DNA from: Tanypteryx hageni
Taxonomy: Eukaryota; Arthropoda; Insecta; Odonata; Petaluridae
DNA length: 64,000 nt
Assembly: GCA_028673005.1 (NCBI GenBank)
Contig: CM054114.1
Coordinates: 18,475,137 to 18,539,136 of the forward strand
Reading direction: 5' to 3'
Shown: in pieces, positions 24,901-36,876 of the stretch
How the letters are laid out: every line of letters begins with the position of its first letter
How positions within the stretch are numbered: position 1 is the stretch's first letter
Translations under genes and position numbers: made by a program
The notes under the pieces: generated by a model
Told to the model about the DNA's origin: nothing
What the model saw: only the letters and a program-made list of their open reading frames with translations
Databases searched by the model: none

Positions 24901-26022
24901 AGACATTGATTTTGGCTGCACTTTGGGTGAAAATTATTGCTTGGAGCAGATGTCAGATTTTTCTTTAGTAATGTGTGTTGTTTTCGATTACCTCCAACAC
25001 ATTTGAAACAGTTTTGTTCTCATGACCAAATGTTTGTATCTATTTGGTTGCTTTGCATTATCGTAATAACTGTCACTTTGGCAAAGAAAAATATTGGAAC
25101 GGTTCCTGGCATTCCATTTCACTTAGTGACAACTGGGTCCCTAACATGATTGTGTCTGTTGTACTACTTGATCAGGAGTTTTTGTTCTTCTGTCGGGCTT
25201 TTGAGCAATCCATTTGGAGTGGCAACGTGATTGTCTCATTGTTGCACTTTGTGGTGTAAATACCAATCCAGTGTTTGGTATGTGTTTGCTAAAGTGCTTT
25301 GCAATGAAGTTAGTATGCAATGATTTTATTTTAATGCTGATTTGTAGTATTTAGTCAACATTTTCAAAATGTCACCTAGCTGTTGAATTAACTGAAAGAG
25401 ATGCAATTGTGTTCATTGGTATTTTATTGCAAAATGACATGTTAATCCCTGTAGCAACTAGTTGTGTATATAAAATGTACAGTTCAGAGCAGTTAATGTT
25501 GTTTGGAAATCTTTGATTATATTTTGATGTTGTGCACAAATTGTTTTTGTGATAAGGTGTGATCATCTTATTGTGACGCTGTCTTTAAATTGTATTTACA
25601 ATGTTAGTGATGAAAGGATAGGTTTTTTCTTCTCTGTCGTTTGTTCAACATGTTTATAGTTGGTTGTTCATGCTAATTTTAATACTATTTGTAAAATTTA
25701 AATATAACAGTTATTATTTTATGCATTTTATAGTGAAAAATTTTAACGGTTGGCACATTGTTATTATTTAAATCTTTATTTAACTGAGAGATGCAATTGT
25801 ATGCATTGATATTTTATTGTAGACTCATATTGATATGTAAAGTTACTATTAAGACGTAACTTTAACCCTTTGCACTCGGATTTGTTTTTCTTGATTACTC
25901 GGAATTTAATTTTTAAATACCCCCATATTTCATAAATGGCGGCACTATGATGAAAAACTCAATTTTATTTTCATATAAACTTATTTATTAGCATTTTTTT
26001 ACATTAAAAATTATTTTTCAAC

Positions 26023-27290
26023 TCATACAGCAATTTTAATCTCTATATTTTTTATGGTGTGATATTTTTTGAAACATTCACCCACATGAAGACCTGGATT
26101 ACATTCACATGTCTCACAGATATAAATTGTCTCTCTTCTTCCACCTTGGACTTTTCTATTAGAACAAACAACACAATCTTTATGTTTTTTGTTAGGGTGA
26201 GGGATGATTATATGAAGCTTTCCATCTAAACGTTGCTCTTGTTCTGTGGATGATGGTCTACCCCTAGAAGTTAGTGTACCACCCCGGAAATCTCCAACTA
26301 GATCATGTACAAGTTTCCTAATAAATCGTACACGAGATATCGGTTTTTCATTTTTTCTTTTTTGGCATTCTTTGTACAAAATGTAAGAATTCACAACACT
26401 GACTTCAAGCCCCCAGAAAAACAATTTACGCCACCATTTTAGAGTCTTCCTCATAAAACAGTACGTGCTGGTGTAGTGATCAGCTATATCAACTCCCTCC
26501 ATAAAATTCGTATAATTTGTCACGACCTTGGGTTTGGCAACTCTTTCTTTGCCACCGCCTCGCACTCTTCTTTCCACAGCTTCAGTCTCTGAAGTGTCCC
26601 ATGTACTAAGCATGGTGACTATCCTCTTGTCTTTCCATGCAAGAAGCATTACATTTTCATCTCTGTACGCCACTATCTCCCCTTTCTTCAGTTTTGGATG
26701 TTTGATAACTGTTGGATTGTCTTTCCTATTGGGCATTATTGTCCCTTTCAAGTGAGATTTTTCTTTGAGCAATTCCCTTGCAAGAGTGACACTTGTGTAA
26801 TACCTATCAGTAAAGAGATGATAGCCTTGAGAATCAGATACTGAGTTCTTCAATCTGTCGTGAAGTTCTAAAACTATTCTGGTAGCAAAAGGAAGATCAG
26901 GTCTTACCAGGGTTTCGGATGTTATTCCACCATAATAAGGGACAAATGAACGTAACCGCATTTAGAATCTGAAAGGACTTATAAACGAATACCCCATTTT
27001 GTTGGCTTTTTAGGATTATACGTGATGAAGCGTATCTTTCGTTTTGTCATTACAAATTCAACATCACTGTCACCGTCAGTACATTCACTCTGATCTTTGG
27101 GTGAAACAAGGGAAGTTTTCCTTTTCGTAATTCCACTCGGACCAGCGATTGGTTCATTATCCTCATATGCGTGATCAGAGCACTCACTTTCGTCACTATG
27201 TTTTTCAATAGTTTCTTCATTGTCAATGTAAAATTCATCGTCACTGCTTTCTAAATCTTTGGAAAATCTATCCATCCTAAGGAGATGCAA
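26023..27290 (-). pseudogene. piggyBac transposase with internal deletion
   Basis: Two frames. 26979-27290 encodes an acidic N-terminus that runs straight into KKPTKWGIRL, a motif normally just after the first catalytic Asp. 26023-26961 encodes the rest: PYYGG, the second Asp in HLFTDRYYTS, the third in MEGVDIADHY, and the Cys-rich C-terminus with CVVC, CETCEC and CFKKYHT. The stretch with the N-terminal transposase fold and first catalytic Asp is missing, so the remaining enzyme cannot be active. The two frames differ, with a stop at 26979. The surviving C-terminal 312 codons are clean, which suggests a fairly young copy. Confidence 0.85.
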
Positions 27291-28058
27291 TTCGTTCTGA
27301 ATATACGACTACTTGCGGACAAAGCATTCAGTCAACTACAGAGAAGGCATCGTTTGTAAGAGAACCCTGTGTCATGAAAACATCTGAGAGATGCTTCTAG
27401 AAACGTAAGCAAACCTCTGAGAGTGATAGAGGGACGATTGTTTACTAAGGTAAGATCATGGAAGCTCGGGCCTACTCAAGATGTTCACTATGCAAGAGAT
27501 AAAAAGAGAATGGGCCTTTGATGGGTCAGTGGTGGGTGGATGACCACAAGAAGAAAACGAAATGAAAAAAGAGGTTGATACTAGAAGCCAATACGAGACG
27601 GGACAGCTGACCGAGCGAACTTTTCTTTCTGACGAACTTTTACTTCGGACGCAACTCCTCTTTCAGACGCATGATCCTCATTTGGTAATTCATTATCTGA
27701 AATAAACAAATGATTTCCAAGTAATGAATGGCAGCTAATGCAAGCGAAAATGCGCTTACACCTCAGTAAATATATAAAGACGAACATCTGCTACGGCGGC
27801 AGCGGCATCGGCTGGAAACGTCCTTTATGGGTAGATTATAGAAGGATATTATTCATTTATAAAATAATCCATGTTGCTTAATTAAGTTGTTGTTTACTCG
27901 TATTTCCACGCTGATGATTACAAGAAAAGTTATTGGAAAAAATGGACAAGAATCCCCCTTCTCCTCACGATGAAACACTGTGTCGAGTGTGGCTCGACAT
28001 ACGAGCTGGTGCCGATGCTAGCCGTGTCGAGTCACACTCGACACCCGAGTGCAAAAGG
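27291..28058 (-). other. 5' non-coding part of piggyBac 2
   Basis: No recognisable coding sequence. A 68-codon open frame at 27581-27787 has no family match that I can name. The terminal palindromes lie at about 27979-28043. Confidence 0.4.
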
Positions 28059-28401
28059 TTAACTTAAAATGTGAAGTTCAGCACAGTTATACTTGTTTAG
28101 TTTTCCTTGTTTTTATTTTGATGCTGTAAATTGCTCCAAATCTGTATTTTCTTTTAGAAGGTACGATCATCTCTTTGAGATCTGTGATTATTTTACTAAA
28201 AATGTTAGTAATTATGTGATTGATTTATACTGCTCTTTTGGTTTTTGATCATGTCAAAGTTTCTTGTTCCTGTTAATTGTAATGGCATTTGTTAAGTTTA
28301 AATTTTAAGTTTATCATTTCGTGCATCCGATTTGTTTTTTGTTGATGTTAAAATTGTCCAAATTTGTTTTTTTTTGTGAGGTCTGATTGACTTTGGGTGT
28401 T

Positions 28402-29472
28402 ATGGCGGACGGCTTGTCGTACAGTTGTGCTTCGTGCAACGAGTATTTCGAAAAAGATAGAAATATTGTAGTATGTGAACTCGGGTGTAAACTTAAGTTC
28501 CATTCCCAATGTCTGAATATTACAAAAACAGCATTTAATGCTTATAATAATTCGAGGGACTTGTTTTTCTGTTGCAAAAACTGCCATGTGCTTATAGGCG
28601 ACCAGTCTCGAAGCATTCGTGAAATGTTTGATAAACTGGTTAAACAACAATTAGAGTTCGTAGCTTCATTGGATGCTTTAAATTCCACGATAATTACTTC
28701 TAATGAGTTAATTAGAGCTCAAAATTACAAAATTGATGCTCTGAACAGTGAAATTCGTAATCTTAAGTCTGAAAAACCGCTGCCTGCTGTACAAAAATTA
28801 AATACTGAGATTCCGAAGAAGAAAGTGTCTTACAGTGCTAATACCTCGTGTGAAAGTGTCGAAAGTGGCACAAGTCATCCTAAATCGTATTCGGAAATGA
28901 TTCACTGTGATTATTCTTCATCAAAGCGTCCGATCTTCGCCGATCACCATGCGAAACCTCCTGCTCCGGCAAAGGTTCCCAAGGAGCCTTCTTCGATGAT
29001 CACTAGAACAACTAGTGAAAAGTCTTTGGTTTCATTGGATTTACCATCCACCTCGGAACAGGATGAAGAAGGATTTCAAGCAGCACAACATAGGAGGAAT
29101 AAAAGATGACCTCGTACGTTTGGCTCGGCGAACCAACTTTCGGATTGTCCACTATTAGCCCTAGAAAGAAAGGTGTTTATCCATGTTAGGAGACTTCACC
29201 CGGACACCAAGGTCACTGCAGTGAAAGACTATTTAACTTCTAAATTTAAAAGTGGTATTGATGTAGAGGCCCTAAATCCTAAAGGGCTGTATGCATCCTT
29301 TAAAATTACGGCTGACTCACACCTTTTAAACCAACTTCTATATACTTCTAGTATATGGCCCCAAAATGCTGTGATTAACAAGTTTGTTTTCCCTAAAACT
29401 CGAATCAGTAATCAGAATAATAAGTCTTTCAGTCATAACGTAGGAAATGAAGATTTGATGAAAAACTATTGA
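28402..29472 (+). pseudogene. LINE 1 ORF1 protein (PHD finger plus RRM-like C-terminus), one nonsense codon
   Basis: Starts MADGLSYSCASCNEYF. Residues 1-60 form a Cys4-His-Cys3 PHD-type finger (CASC, CELGC, HSQC, CCKNCH), followed by a coiled coil (about 65-130) and a Ser-rich linker. After an in-frame TGA (29107-29109) the same frame continues with ERKVFIHVRRLHPDTKVTAV, a nucleic-acid-binding C-terminal domain that is matched in LINE 2. The protein is expected to bind LINE RNA. ATG 28402 is preferred over the upstream in-frame start at 28387 because the PHD finger starts directly after it. Confidence 0.8.
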
Positions 29473-29559
29473 CAACCGTACATCTACATCTAATGAGATT
29501 CCTAAGCCTAGATCAATGTAACTAGACAGAAATGACAAATTCGTTGCTTTCTCTGGTAG

Positions 29560-31296
29560 TGAGGTTATCCCAAATTTGATAAAACTTAAAATTTTTCATT
29601 TAAATGGGCAATGCCTTTGGCACAAAATTGAACAGCTCGAATTGTTTCTAACTGAAATTAATCCCGATGTTGTATGTGTAACAGAACATTGGCTAAGTGA
29701 TAGTGAAGTAAATTTTTTAAACCTTTCTGGTTATAGAGTGGCATCCTATTTCAGCCGTAATGTCTCCAAAAATGGTGGTGTATTAATTTTTGTTAAAAAT
29801 GACCTTCCGGCTCGGGACTCAAAAAACGTAAGTAACCTCAGTGTTGAATTAGAATTTGAGTGTTGCACCATTGTTCTAATACCCCAGGAGGGTCTCTGTA
29901 TCTCAGTCCTTTGCGTGTACAGATCACCAAATGGCAGTTTCTTAATTTTTAAGGATAAATTAGAAGATGCTCTTGACATAATCTGTAAGAAATCCAAATA
30001 CATTATTGTCTGTGGTGATCTTAATGTGGATTTCAACACTAATAACCCCTTTAAATCTCAGCTCCTTGATTTATTTTTTATGTATAATGCCAGTCAAACA
30101 ATCTTTCAGCCTACAAGGATAACATCCTCCTCCTCCACAATAATTGATAATATTTTTACCAATCTGGAAGTAATTGAAAGTAGTGTCCTGGACTTTGACT
30201 TCTCTGATCACAACGCACTGGTAACCTCACTTAATCTCCCAAACAACTTTAATATTCATGCCCATATCACAAGCCCTAGTCTAAAAAGAAACTTTTCAGC
30301 CTCAGCAACCCTCAAATTTGTTAATTTCCTTCAGAGTCAAACCTGGGATACTGTCTTTAGTATTAATTCACCTCAGGAAAAGTATGAAAGGTTTTTTGAA
30401 AATTTTCACTATTATTTTAATATTAGCTTCCCATACACTGCTAAAAAGTTTTATACACCCAAGAACAAGAGCTGGATCACCTCTGAAATTAAAATATATA
30501 TACAATGCTTAAAAATCTTTTTGCAAAATATAATGCAACTAAGGACCCGAACGATAAAACCAGCTATAATAATTGCAAAAAGGGCTATTTGAAATTGATA
30601 ACAAACAAAAAGAAAGTTTAATATTGATTCAATTAACATTGCAAAAAACAAAAGCAAAGCAGCTTGGAAAGTAATCAATGACTCTTTTGGTAAATCTGTT
30701 CACAAACATTCAATTGACAGGATAATATTTGAAAACAATGTTGTCACTGATCCTAGTGAAATTGCTATTAAATTCAATCATCACTTTTTAGACACTATTG
30801 AGAATATGGCTCAATTTAGTAACAAAGCTAAAAATTTATCATTCCCATTGGCTCCAATAGAAAAAACAATTTTTCTTTTTCCTTCCTGTGAAAACGAAGT
30901 TAAACTAATACTATGCAAAGTTAGTAATAAACATTCAGCTGGATGGGATGATATCCCATGCTCTCTCTTAAAGGACCAGGTAGGAGCACTTATTCTGTCA
31001 CCTCTGACTGATATCGTAAATGCTGCCTTATACTCGGGAATTTTTCCTGACAAACTAATAATTGCCAAAGTAGTACCATTCTAAAAAAAGGTGAAGGTGA
31101 CAATATGGACAACTACCGACCTATATCAGTTTTATCTGTGTTTGCTAAAGTGCTTGAAACCGTAATCGCTAGAAGAATAATATACTTCCTGGTAAAATTC
31201 AATATTATATCAAATTGTCAATTTGGATTCATGGAAGGATGCTCAGCAGAGGTTGCCATTTACAAATTCATTGATTCAGTGTTAGCAGGCCTTGAT
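29560..31296 (+). pseudogene. LINE 1 ORF2, first part: endonuclease and RT N-terminus
   Basis: 29576-30592 is an apurinic-type endonuclease: FHLNGQCLWHKIEQLE, CVTEHWLSD, YRSPNGSF, CGDLNVDFN, and SDHNAL near the end of the domain. These match the Asn, Glu, Asp-x-Asn and Ser-Asp-His motifs of the EEP family. After frameshifts near 30500-30600 the linker KNKSKAAWKVIND and RT motifs SAGWDDIPCSLLK and DNYRPISVLSVF follow. One base is missing near 31081-31088. Coding stops at 31296, where the insertion begins. Confidence 0.85.
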
Positions 31297-32430
31297 CAAG
31301 GAATAAGGAAGTGACAGTCCCATAAGACCTTTAAGAATACGTTTCATGCAGAGCGCTCTGGTGGCTCGGGGTCAAGCTATAGCACGGGAAACTCAAACCC
31401 ATTTGACGCGTACGAAATATTCGCGAAAATTTTATTTAGCGAATAAGAACGAATTTGACGTAATTACGTCATATTCTGTTCGTGATTGCAAAATAAATAT
31501 TAGAATTATAGCTTCTTACAAAAATTAATCAAATGCCATTTGGATAAATCTTGCCTCATTAATCGAAAATGCAATATCATTAATTGAAAATTCAACCTAG
31601 ACTTTCTTTCTCGGAATTGCTAGTCACAAGGGAAAATTACAATTATGATATTGCTTCACATGTAATTAGAACATATTTTCAATAGAAATATTTTAATAAA
31701 TTTAAATAATTTTATTATTCGAGTTACGATCGAATTAAAAACAATCCTGTTTTAGAATTTAGATGGTTATAAAGGAAATAACGCTGCCAAATAACAACAT
31801 TTAAAATCAATTTATAATGAGTAATTTATTATAAGAAAATGTACAATAAGATTCTTCTATATCGTTTACAACTGGATGCCTAAAAATACAATACATGCCC
31901 ACAATTTACACCACCTTTTTGAATTTCGCGAATAATTGGTTCCGGAAAACTGCCACGAAAAGCAAATTCGCGAAGTACAAGTCCAATTTCCCTCTAAGAT
32001 GCAATGTTATATATGCGAGTACGGTTCTTAGTCAACCTAAAAAATTAATTTTTTTAAAGTAAATAATGCAGTTTAACAGAAAATAAAGGAAGGCGCCACA
32101 GAAAATAAAGGATGGCGTTACAGCAAATGAAAACCTAGCATCATAAAGTTAAAAATATTCTTTTAATTATCTTCAAAACGCATAATAGCAAGTGAAAAAA
32201 GGTGGTGCATTTTATAAAACAAATGGACCAAATACACATTTTCTTCTTCATAGTAATGATTCAACACTGAGTACCCTCACATTTAAAAATACAACCAAAC
32301 CAATTACATTTTGGCACATTCTATTAGTCTTTTGACATTACAATACCTGCAACTTTCTGGCTGCGGTCCACTTTACAAACAAAAAATATGATTTCAAGCT
32401 GGCTTGTCGCCCACTTATTTGGAGCTAATC
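31297..32430. other. Left non-coding part of the THAP-bearing insertion
   Basis: Very AT-rich with several TTCGCGAA-type short palindromes (about 31410-31440 and 31920-31970). No reading frame of note. Confidence 0.4.
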
Positions 32431-32434
32431 AGTT

Positions 32435-32760
32435 AAAATATACCAAGTTTACAGAATAAATTTGTTTCACAAAAGGGACTTGATATCTCAAACAAATGTC
32501 GGATGGTTTATGTGTTTCACGACAATGACAGGGATCAAACAGACTAAATTCAAACATGCACATGCACTCAACCCAATCACAAAATATGTCAAGTTTACGG
32601 AAAATTTTGTTTAACGCCAGGAACTTGATATCTCAAACAAATGTCTGATGGTTTGTGCATCTCACGACAATGACAGGGACCAAACAGACTAAATTCAAAC
32701 ACACACATGCACTCTACTCAATCACAAAATATATCAAGTTTACGAAAAATTTTGTTTGAT
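32435..32760. repeat. 144-bp repeat, two copies and a partial third
   Basis: Blocks containing ACCAAGTTTACAG, GTCAAGTTTACGG and ATCAAGTTTACGA start near 32437, 32582 and 32725. Each is followed by a conserved AACTTGATATCTCAAACAAA-type stretch. It lies directly downstream (minus strand) of the exon-like segment at 32768-33023. Confidence 0.7.
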
Positions 32761-32767
32761 ACCTCCT

Positions 32768-33023
32768 TGAAATTTTAATGATATCCTGCATTTCTTGGGA
32801 GCGGCTAATTGATTTTGGGGTACCCATGCGAAACAGTCTTGCTCGAAGATCAGTGATGCAGCTGCGATACCTTTGAATTCTTCCAAGCATTCTAGGTGTA
32901 TACTGGCTCCTTCCTGTAAATGGTCTCCTTGGTGTGGAAGAAACAGCTGCTAGACCTGGTGGCAACTGAAGGCCACGACTTCCTTCTTCATGGTGTCTCT
33001 CTGTCATTTGCTGTTCACCTATT
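32768..33023 (-). other. Exon-like segment (basic, possibly coiled coil)
   Basis: On the minus strand an acceptor-like AATAG precedes an open segment containing PRMLGRIQRYRSCITDLRA and SRSQEMQDIIKIS, and it ends at a donor-like AGGAG|GTATCA. It may be a later exon of the THAP-bearing transcript. However, joining it directly to the THAP exon gives an immediate stop, so an exon is missing or the gene is dead. Confidence 0.35.
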
Positions 33024-33252
33024 TTAAAGAGATATGCAACTCATGTATTTATTTGTTATTCAGAAATTGTCATACTAATTGGTTAATAGACACAAGTACA
33101 TTAGGATACGGAGAAAGAAAAATGTAAAACCTTACCAGAACATGAAGGGAGTTCATGCCATTAAAAACTATCACCAACATTACACCTTTCACCTGAGGAT
33201 AGCACATGAAAATTGTACATTACTAAGAACTTATTGTATGATGGAATTCAAG

Positions 33253-36200
33253 TAGAGATGGGTCGAATCTCGAATCGAATCTAAAAGGGATTTGATTCGA
33301 ATCTTGTATCGAATCTACCTTAACCAACTTCATTTTAATTATGCATTTTTCTTATCTGTGTTTAATGAAAATAATTGATTTATTCAACATCAAAATTAAA
33401 AGGTAAATATTCGGAAAGCCTCCATTGGAAACACCCGAAAATGTTGCATGTCAAAAGAAAATCTGGGTCATGAAATAAATTGGGTACATGTCTCTTATTG
33501 AATGACATCCAAATTTTTATTCAGGAAAATTAACATTCTCAAGCGTTCTGGGTCTAATCGACTACGTTTTTGGTCACACACCAGCCCAGCAGTACTAAAT
33601 AGTCTTTCTGATGATACAGTTGCAGCAGGGATACAAAGAAATTCACTACTTAACATCCTCAGGGTTGGATATGCTGTATTATTTCTCCAGTATGTTAGAG
33701 GCTCAATTTGAGGAGAAAGAACTTCTTCTCTCAAATACGAATTCAGCTGTTGCTCTTCATCAAAATATTCAACTATTTCAGACTGGGGCTTCATGATTTT
33801 TGAATAATGAGCCCACATGCCATGCTTACTGGCAGTTGGTTTGTGCTCAACTTCAACACTTGTCTTCTGAAACAAAAAATAAGAAAAAATATCATGGAAT
33901 GGAAAGATTTTAAGGGAAATTAAATTTGCTCAATTTACAAACAACACTCAAGACTGTGAATTTTAAAAACAATATGCATTTTTTTGGAAGGCATGAGAGT
34001 ATAAAATTAAGATACCTATATCTAGAACAGAAATTCTTTAAAAATAAAAAGTCAGTTGATGCATGTATGTATTTCTAAAAAAGAAAACTTGTAATATATA
34101 AAATTATAAATGATTTATTTTTAGTCAAATTATTCACATTTTGATACACCTACCTTGCTTTTATCTTTCAATGTGATTTGCTTCATTCTTTCCAGTAGCT
34201 TAGATTTGGCCTGGATCAAATTATCTGCAGACGTAAAACAGCTACCCTTGAGTCGTGGATCCAGGAGGGTGGAAGTGGTATAAACCTCATTTGTTTCCAA
34301 GTCATTGTACCTCAGTTTCAAGGAAGACACAAGTTCATTCTTCAGCCCTACTGCTCGTATGAAGCTTCCATTCTTTATTGCTTCAATGGTACTATTCACT
34401 ATCGGAATAATTTTAGAAGCTGTCACATGTTCACTGCTGACAGTCTTCGTGGCCTCCTGAAATATTTTCATCAGTGATGCCACATCATCCATCAAATCCC
34501 ACTGAAACATTGAAAGCTCTGTCGGAAGTTTAGTATCTGCTGCAGCTAGAGTTATGGCATTTGTTTGTTCTAGTAATCTGTTGAACATTAAATACGTAGA
34601 ATCCCACCTAGTAGGTTCATCTTGTATAACTCTGTGAACTTTCATTCCCAGTTGTTTTTGGCATTTTTTTAGCACACTTGTTGCCTGGCACGAGTGTTTG
34701 AAATGCCCTACAATCCGCCGAGATAAACCTGCCAGATTGTTGACCGCCTTTTGGTTTAATAGTCCATCTTTTACAGTTAGCTGAAATGTATGGGCTAAAC
34801 AAGGAACTCCCTGATAAGGGGAAGAATTGACAGCAGCCACAATATTTCTCCCATTGTCACAGACAACATAAGAGACTTTGTCTGCTATCTTCCACTCTTC
34901 CAGACACTGAACAAAAAAGTTCTTAATGTTATCCCCACTATGCGAAACCTCCGGGAATGGAACAACATCAAGGCAAAGATGTTTCAATGCATGAATGTCA
35001 CTCACAAAATGTGCCGTTATGCTCATGTAGCTGTCGTTTGCCATTGAAATCCACATGTCTGTAGTGATTGACACGTGGTGGGTGAAGTTCAATAAGTTCA
35101 TAACTTCACTTCTTGCTTGGTCATAAAGATTGGGAATCACAAAAGCAGATAAGTGTTTTCTAGTTGGAATGGTATATCGAGGCTCTAGATGCGAAATTAA
35201 AGCACGGAAGCCTTTATCTTCCACTAAACTGAATGGCTGATTGTCTACACATATCATCTGTGCAATTAATTTTGTAATCATCTCACTCCTTCAGTCGCCA
35301 GGTTTAAACTTCTGGTAACGATAGAATGCTTCCTTCAATGTTTGCTGTTTGGCATTACTTTTCAATTTCTTTGGTTCCTTAAAAAACGTGCTTTCACTGT
35401 TTGGGGAACTTAATGGAGTGACGAAAGCACTCGAAGTGGAAGTAGTTGAAGCACTTGAATAAGGATCAACTTCCTCTGCATTCAGTTCTTCCCTCACATC
35501 AATTTGTAAGGGTTGACCACACTCCCTCACTTTCTGCCTTTCAATCAAACCGGCATGTTGCTTCAAATGTCTCTTTAAAGCTGTGGTGGTCATGCTTTTC
35601 CCACCTCTCGAAATGCGCAAGCCACAATACATGCATTTCGCATATCTTCTATCGTCTTCACAGATGGTATAGTGTCCCCAAACTTCCGACATAATTCTGA
35701 TTGAATTAAAACATTCGAAACTAAAGTACAGAATCACGAGACCAATATAATAAGAACCGGTACATCAATGACGTGATTTCACTTGTAATGAGCTTCTAGG
35801 GACGCCGAGAATGTGTCAATTTCAGTGTTACCAACGCATGGTAACACAGCCTCTATAGCTAACATAAAAGAATCTGTTTATGCTGAATCGTAAGTAAAAA
35901 TATGTTTCAACTCTTACTAATTGTTCCTTAAATTAATCCAGAAATTCATACTATGCAACATCACATGTTATAACATACGTAATGTTTTTTTGCCAGCCGG
36001 TAAGAAAAAATGATCTTGTTTTGACGAAAAATCCGTAAATTGGCAATAACTGCTAACCTATGAGCTATCCATGGAATTAATATCAAAAATGTTTTACTAC
36101 GGCTACGGAACACGTATGATTGATTATCCGCGTGAGAGTGACCCCATTGTGAGTTTGTTTCACCTATTTTTTGTGAGTTACAACGAAACTGGTTGAATAT

Positions 36201-36366
36201 AGATCGGTGATTTAGCAAAGTGCAACAAAAAATGGTGGCGCGATCTTGAACTACATTAATCCGCGTTTTTCGAATCCAGTCGAATCCACATCGAATTTTC
36301 GAATCTTCGAATCCATTGAGATTCGGTGGATTCGGGGGGGTAAGTGGATTCGAGGACTCATCTCTA
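33253..36366 (-). mobile_element. hAT transposon with BED finger, both ends and 8-bp duplication
   Basis: AATTCAAG at 33245-33252 and 36367-36374 is a perfect 8-bp duplication. The ends are TAGAGATGGGTCGAATC on the left and TAGAGATGAGTCCTCGAATC (minus strand) on the right. Both subterminal regions carry many GAATC/GATTC words in direct and inverted order, likely transposase-binding sites. At 3114 bp it has the size of an autonomous hAT. Confidence 0.93.
33495..35692 (-). pseudogene. hAT transposase (ZBED type), one nonsense codon, otherwise complete
   Basis: Starts MSEVWGHYTICEDDRR at 35692. The BED zinc finger is CMYC ... HLKQH at residues 20-48. After an in-frame TGA (35291-35293) the same frame continues with the RNase-H-like core: Asp in TTDMW, Asp in VVCDNGRN, and the CLAHTFQL motif. 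A 287-nt intron (33867-34153; AAG|GTAGGT ... TTTCAG|AAG) then joins in phase 0 to the C-terminal exon with Glu in SSERLFSTAGLV, the dimerisation region. All three catalytic acids are present. The single TGA is the only defect I see. Confidence 0.88.
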
Positions 36367-36495
36367 AATTCAAGATTATGAATGTATTCTAGTTACAAAC
36401 ATTACAAATAATACCACGATTTCCAAATTTTGAAGCAGCGAGTTAAATATCCAAACGGGTCAACCTAATAATAGCAAATAACATAACAAACATAC

Positions 36496-36617
36496 CTGGT
36501 AACCTGTTTAGCAAAATGGAAAAGCGAAATTTGTTTATCAACTCTGCAACCATTAAAATTGGTACACCAAACTGCAGCACAATAGTTGCTCCTGATAAGC
36601 TTAGCTTTAACTGCCAT
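36496..36617 (-). pseudogene. THAP-type zinc-finger first exon
   Basis: Minus strand ATG at 36617. The 40 codons include NYCAAVWCTNFNGC and QISLFHFAKQ, the C-x-x-x-C and aromatic-rich start of a THAP (C2CH) DNA-binding domain. It ends at a donor, CCAG|GTATGT. The second half of the domain (Cys-x-x-His) should lie in the next exon, which I cannot find in frame. The intron is interrupted by the hAT at 33253-36366. It could be a P-like transposase exon or a captured THAP gene. Confidence 0.5.
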
Positions 36618-36876
36618 TTTTCAGATTCAGAATGATGCCGTGACGTCAATCCCATGACACCAAGGAATACGTTAAAAACAATATGAATATATAGACTATA
36701 ACTATATTAAATTTATATTATTATTTAAATTATTGAAGCTGAAATATTGAGATTTTAGTGGTAGTTATGAAGAGTTTACAATTTAAACCGAGATATGGAG
36801 GCCGTTACGGTCGGCGATGATATTACCCTCTATAGGTTTTCACAAAAACGTAGAAGTGACACAGGGGTGCCTTGAT

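Larger units (their letters stand above)
25866..28058 (-). mobile_element. piggyBac-type transposon 2, both ends present
   Basis: TTAA at 25862-25865 and 28059-28062 encloses CCCTTTGCACTCGG on the left and CCTTTTGCACTCGG (minus strand) on the right. Two palindromes lie inside the right end: TGTCGAG-TGTGG-CTCGACA and GTGTCGAGT-CAC-ACTCGACAC. The element is 2193 bp and inserts into a compound-repeat copy. Removing it restores similarity to the paralogous block near 22740-22830. Confidence 0.9.
21991..28388. repeat. Right part of the compound repeat domain, inverted to the left part
   Basis: 22240-22335 and 25170-25245 are reverse complements of 16060-16145. 23000-23300 is inverted to 15330-15640, 23970-24190 to 14930-15120 and 17680-17890, and 24325-24690 to 17200-17560. 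A block near 15760-15830 recurs inverted at about 22820, 25475 and 28068. Subunits of about 340 bp are nested inside (for example GAGATGCAATTGTATGCATT near 22410, 22740, 25400 and 25797). It is interrupted by piggyBac 2 (25866-28058) and by a LINE at about 28389. It resumes at 39808. Confidence 0.65.
31297..36868 (-). mobile_element. DNA insertion with 8-bp target duplication carrying a THAP-type exon; P-element-like candidate
   Basis: GCCTTGAT occurs at 31289-31296 and 36869-36876, at the same codon position of the interrupted LINE frame (G-L-D), so this is a real target duplication. Both hAT and P elements make 8-bp duplications. A THAP-type exon on the minus strand favours the P superfamily. 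I cannot see a convincing inverted terminal repeat: the left end starts CAAGGAATAAGG and the right end, reversed, starts ACCCCTGTGTC. No P transposase core was found. A hAT (33253-36366) sits inside. Confidence 0.55.

Noticed and set aside
31297..36868. Assigning the THAP insertion firmly to the P superfamily
   Set aside because: No inverted terminal repeat and no P transposase core could be seen; only the 8-bp duplication and a THAP-like exon support it.
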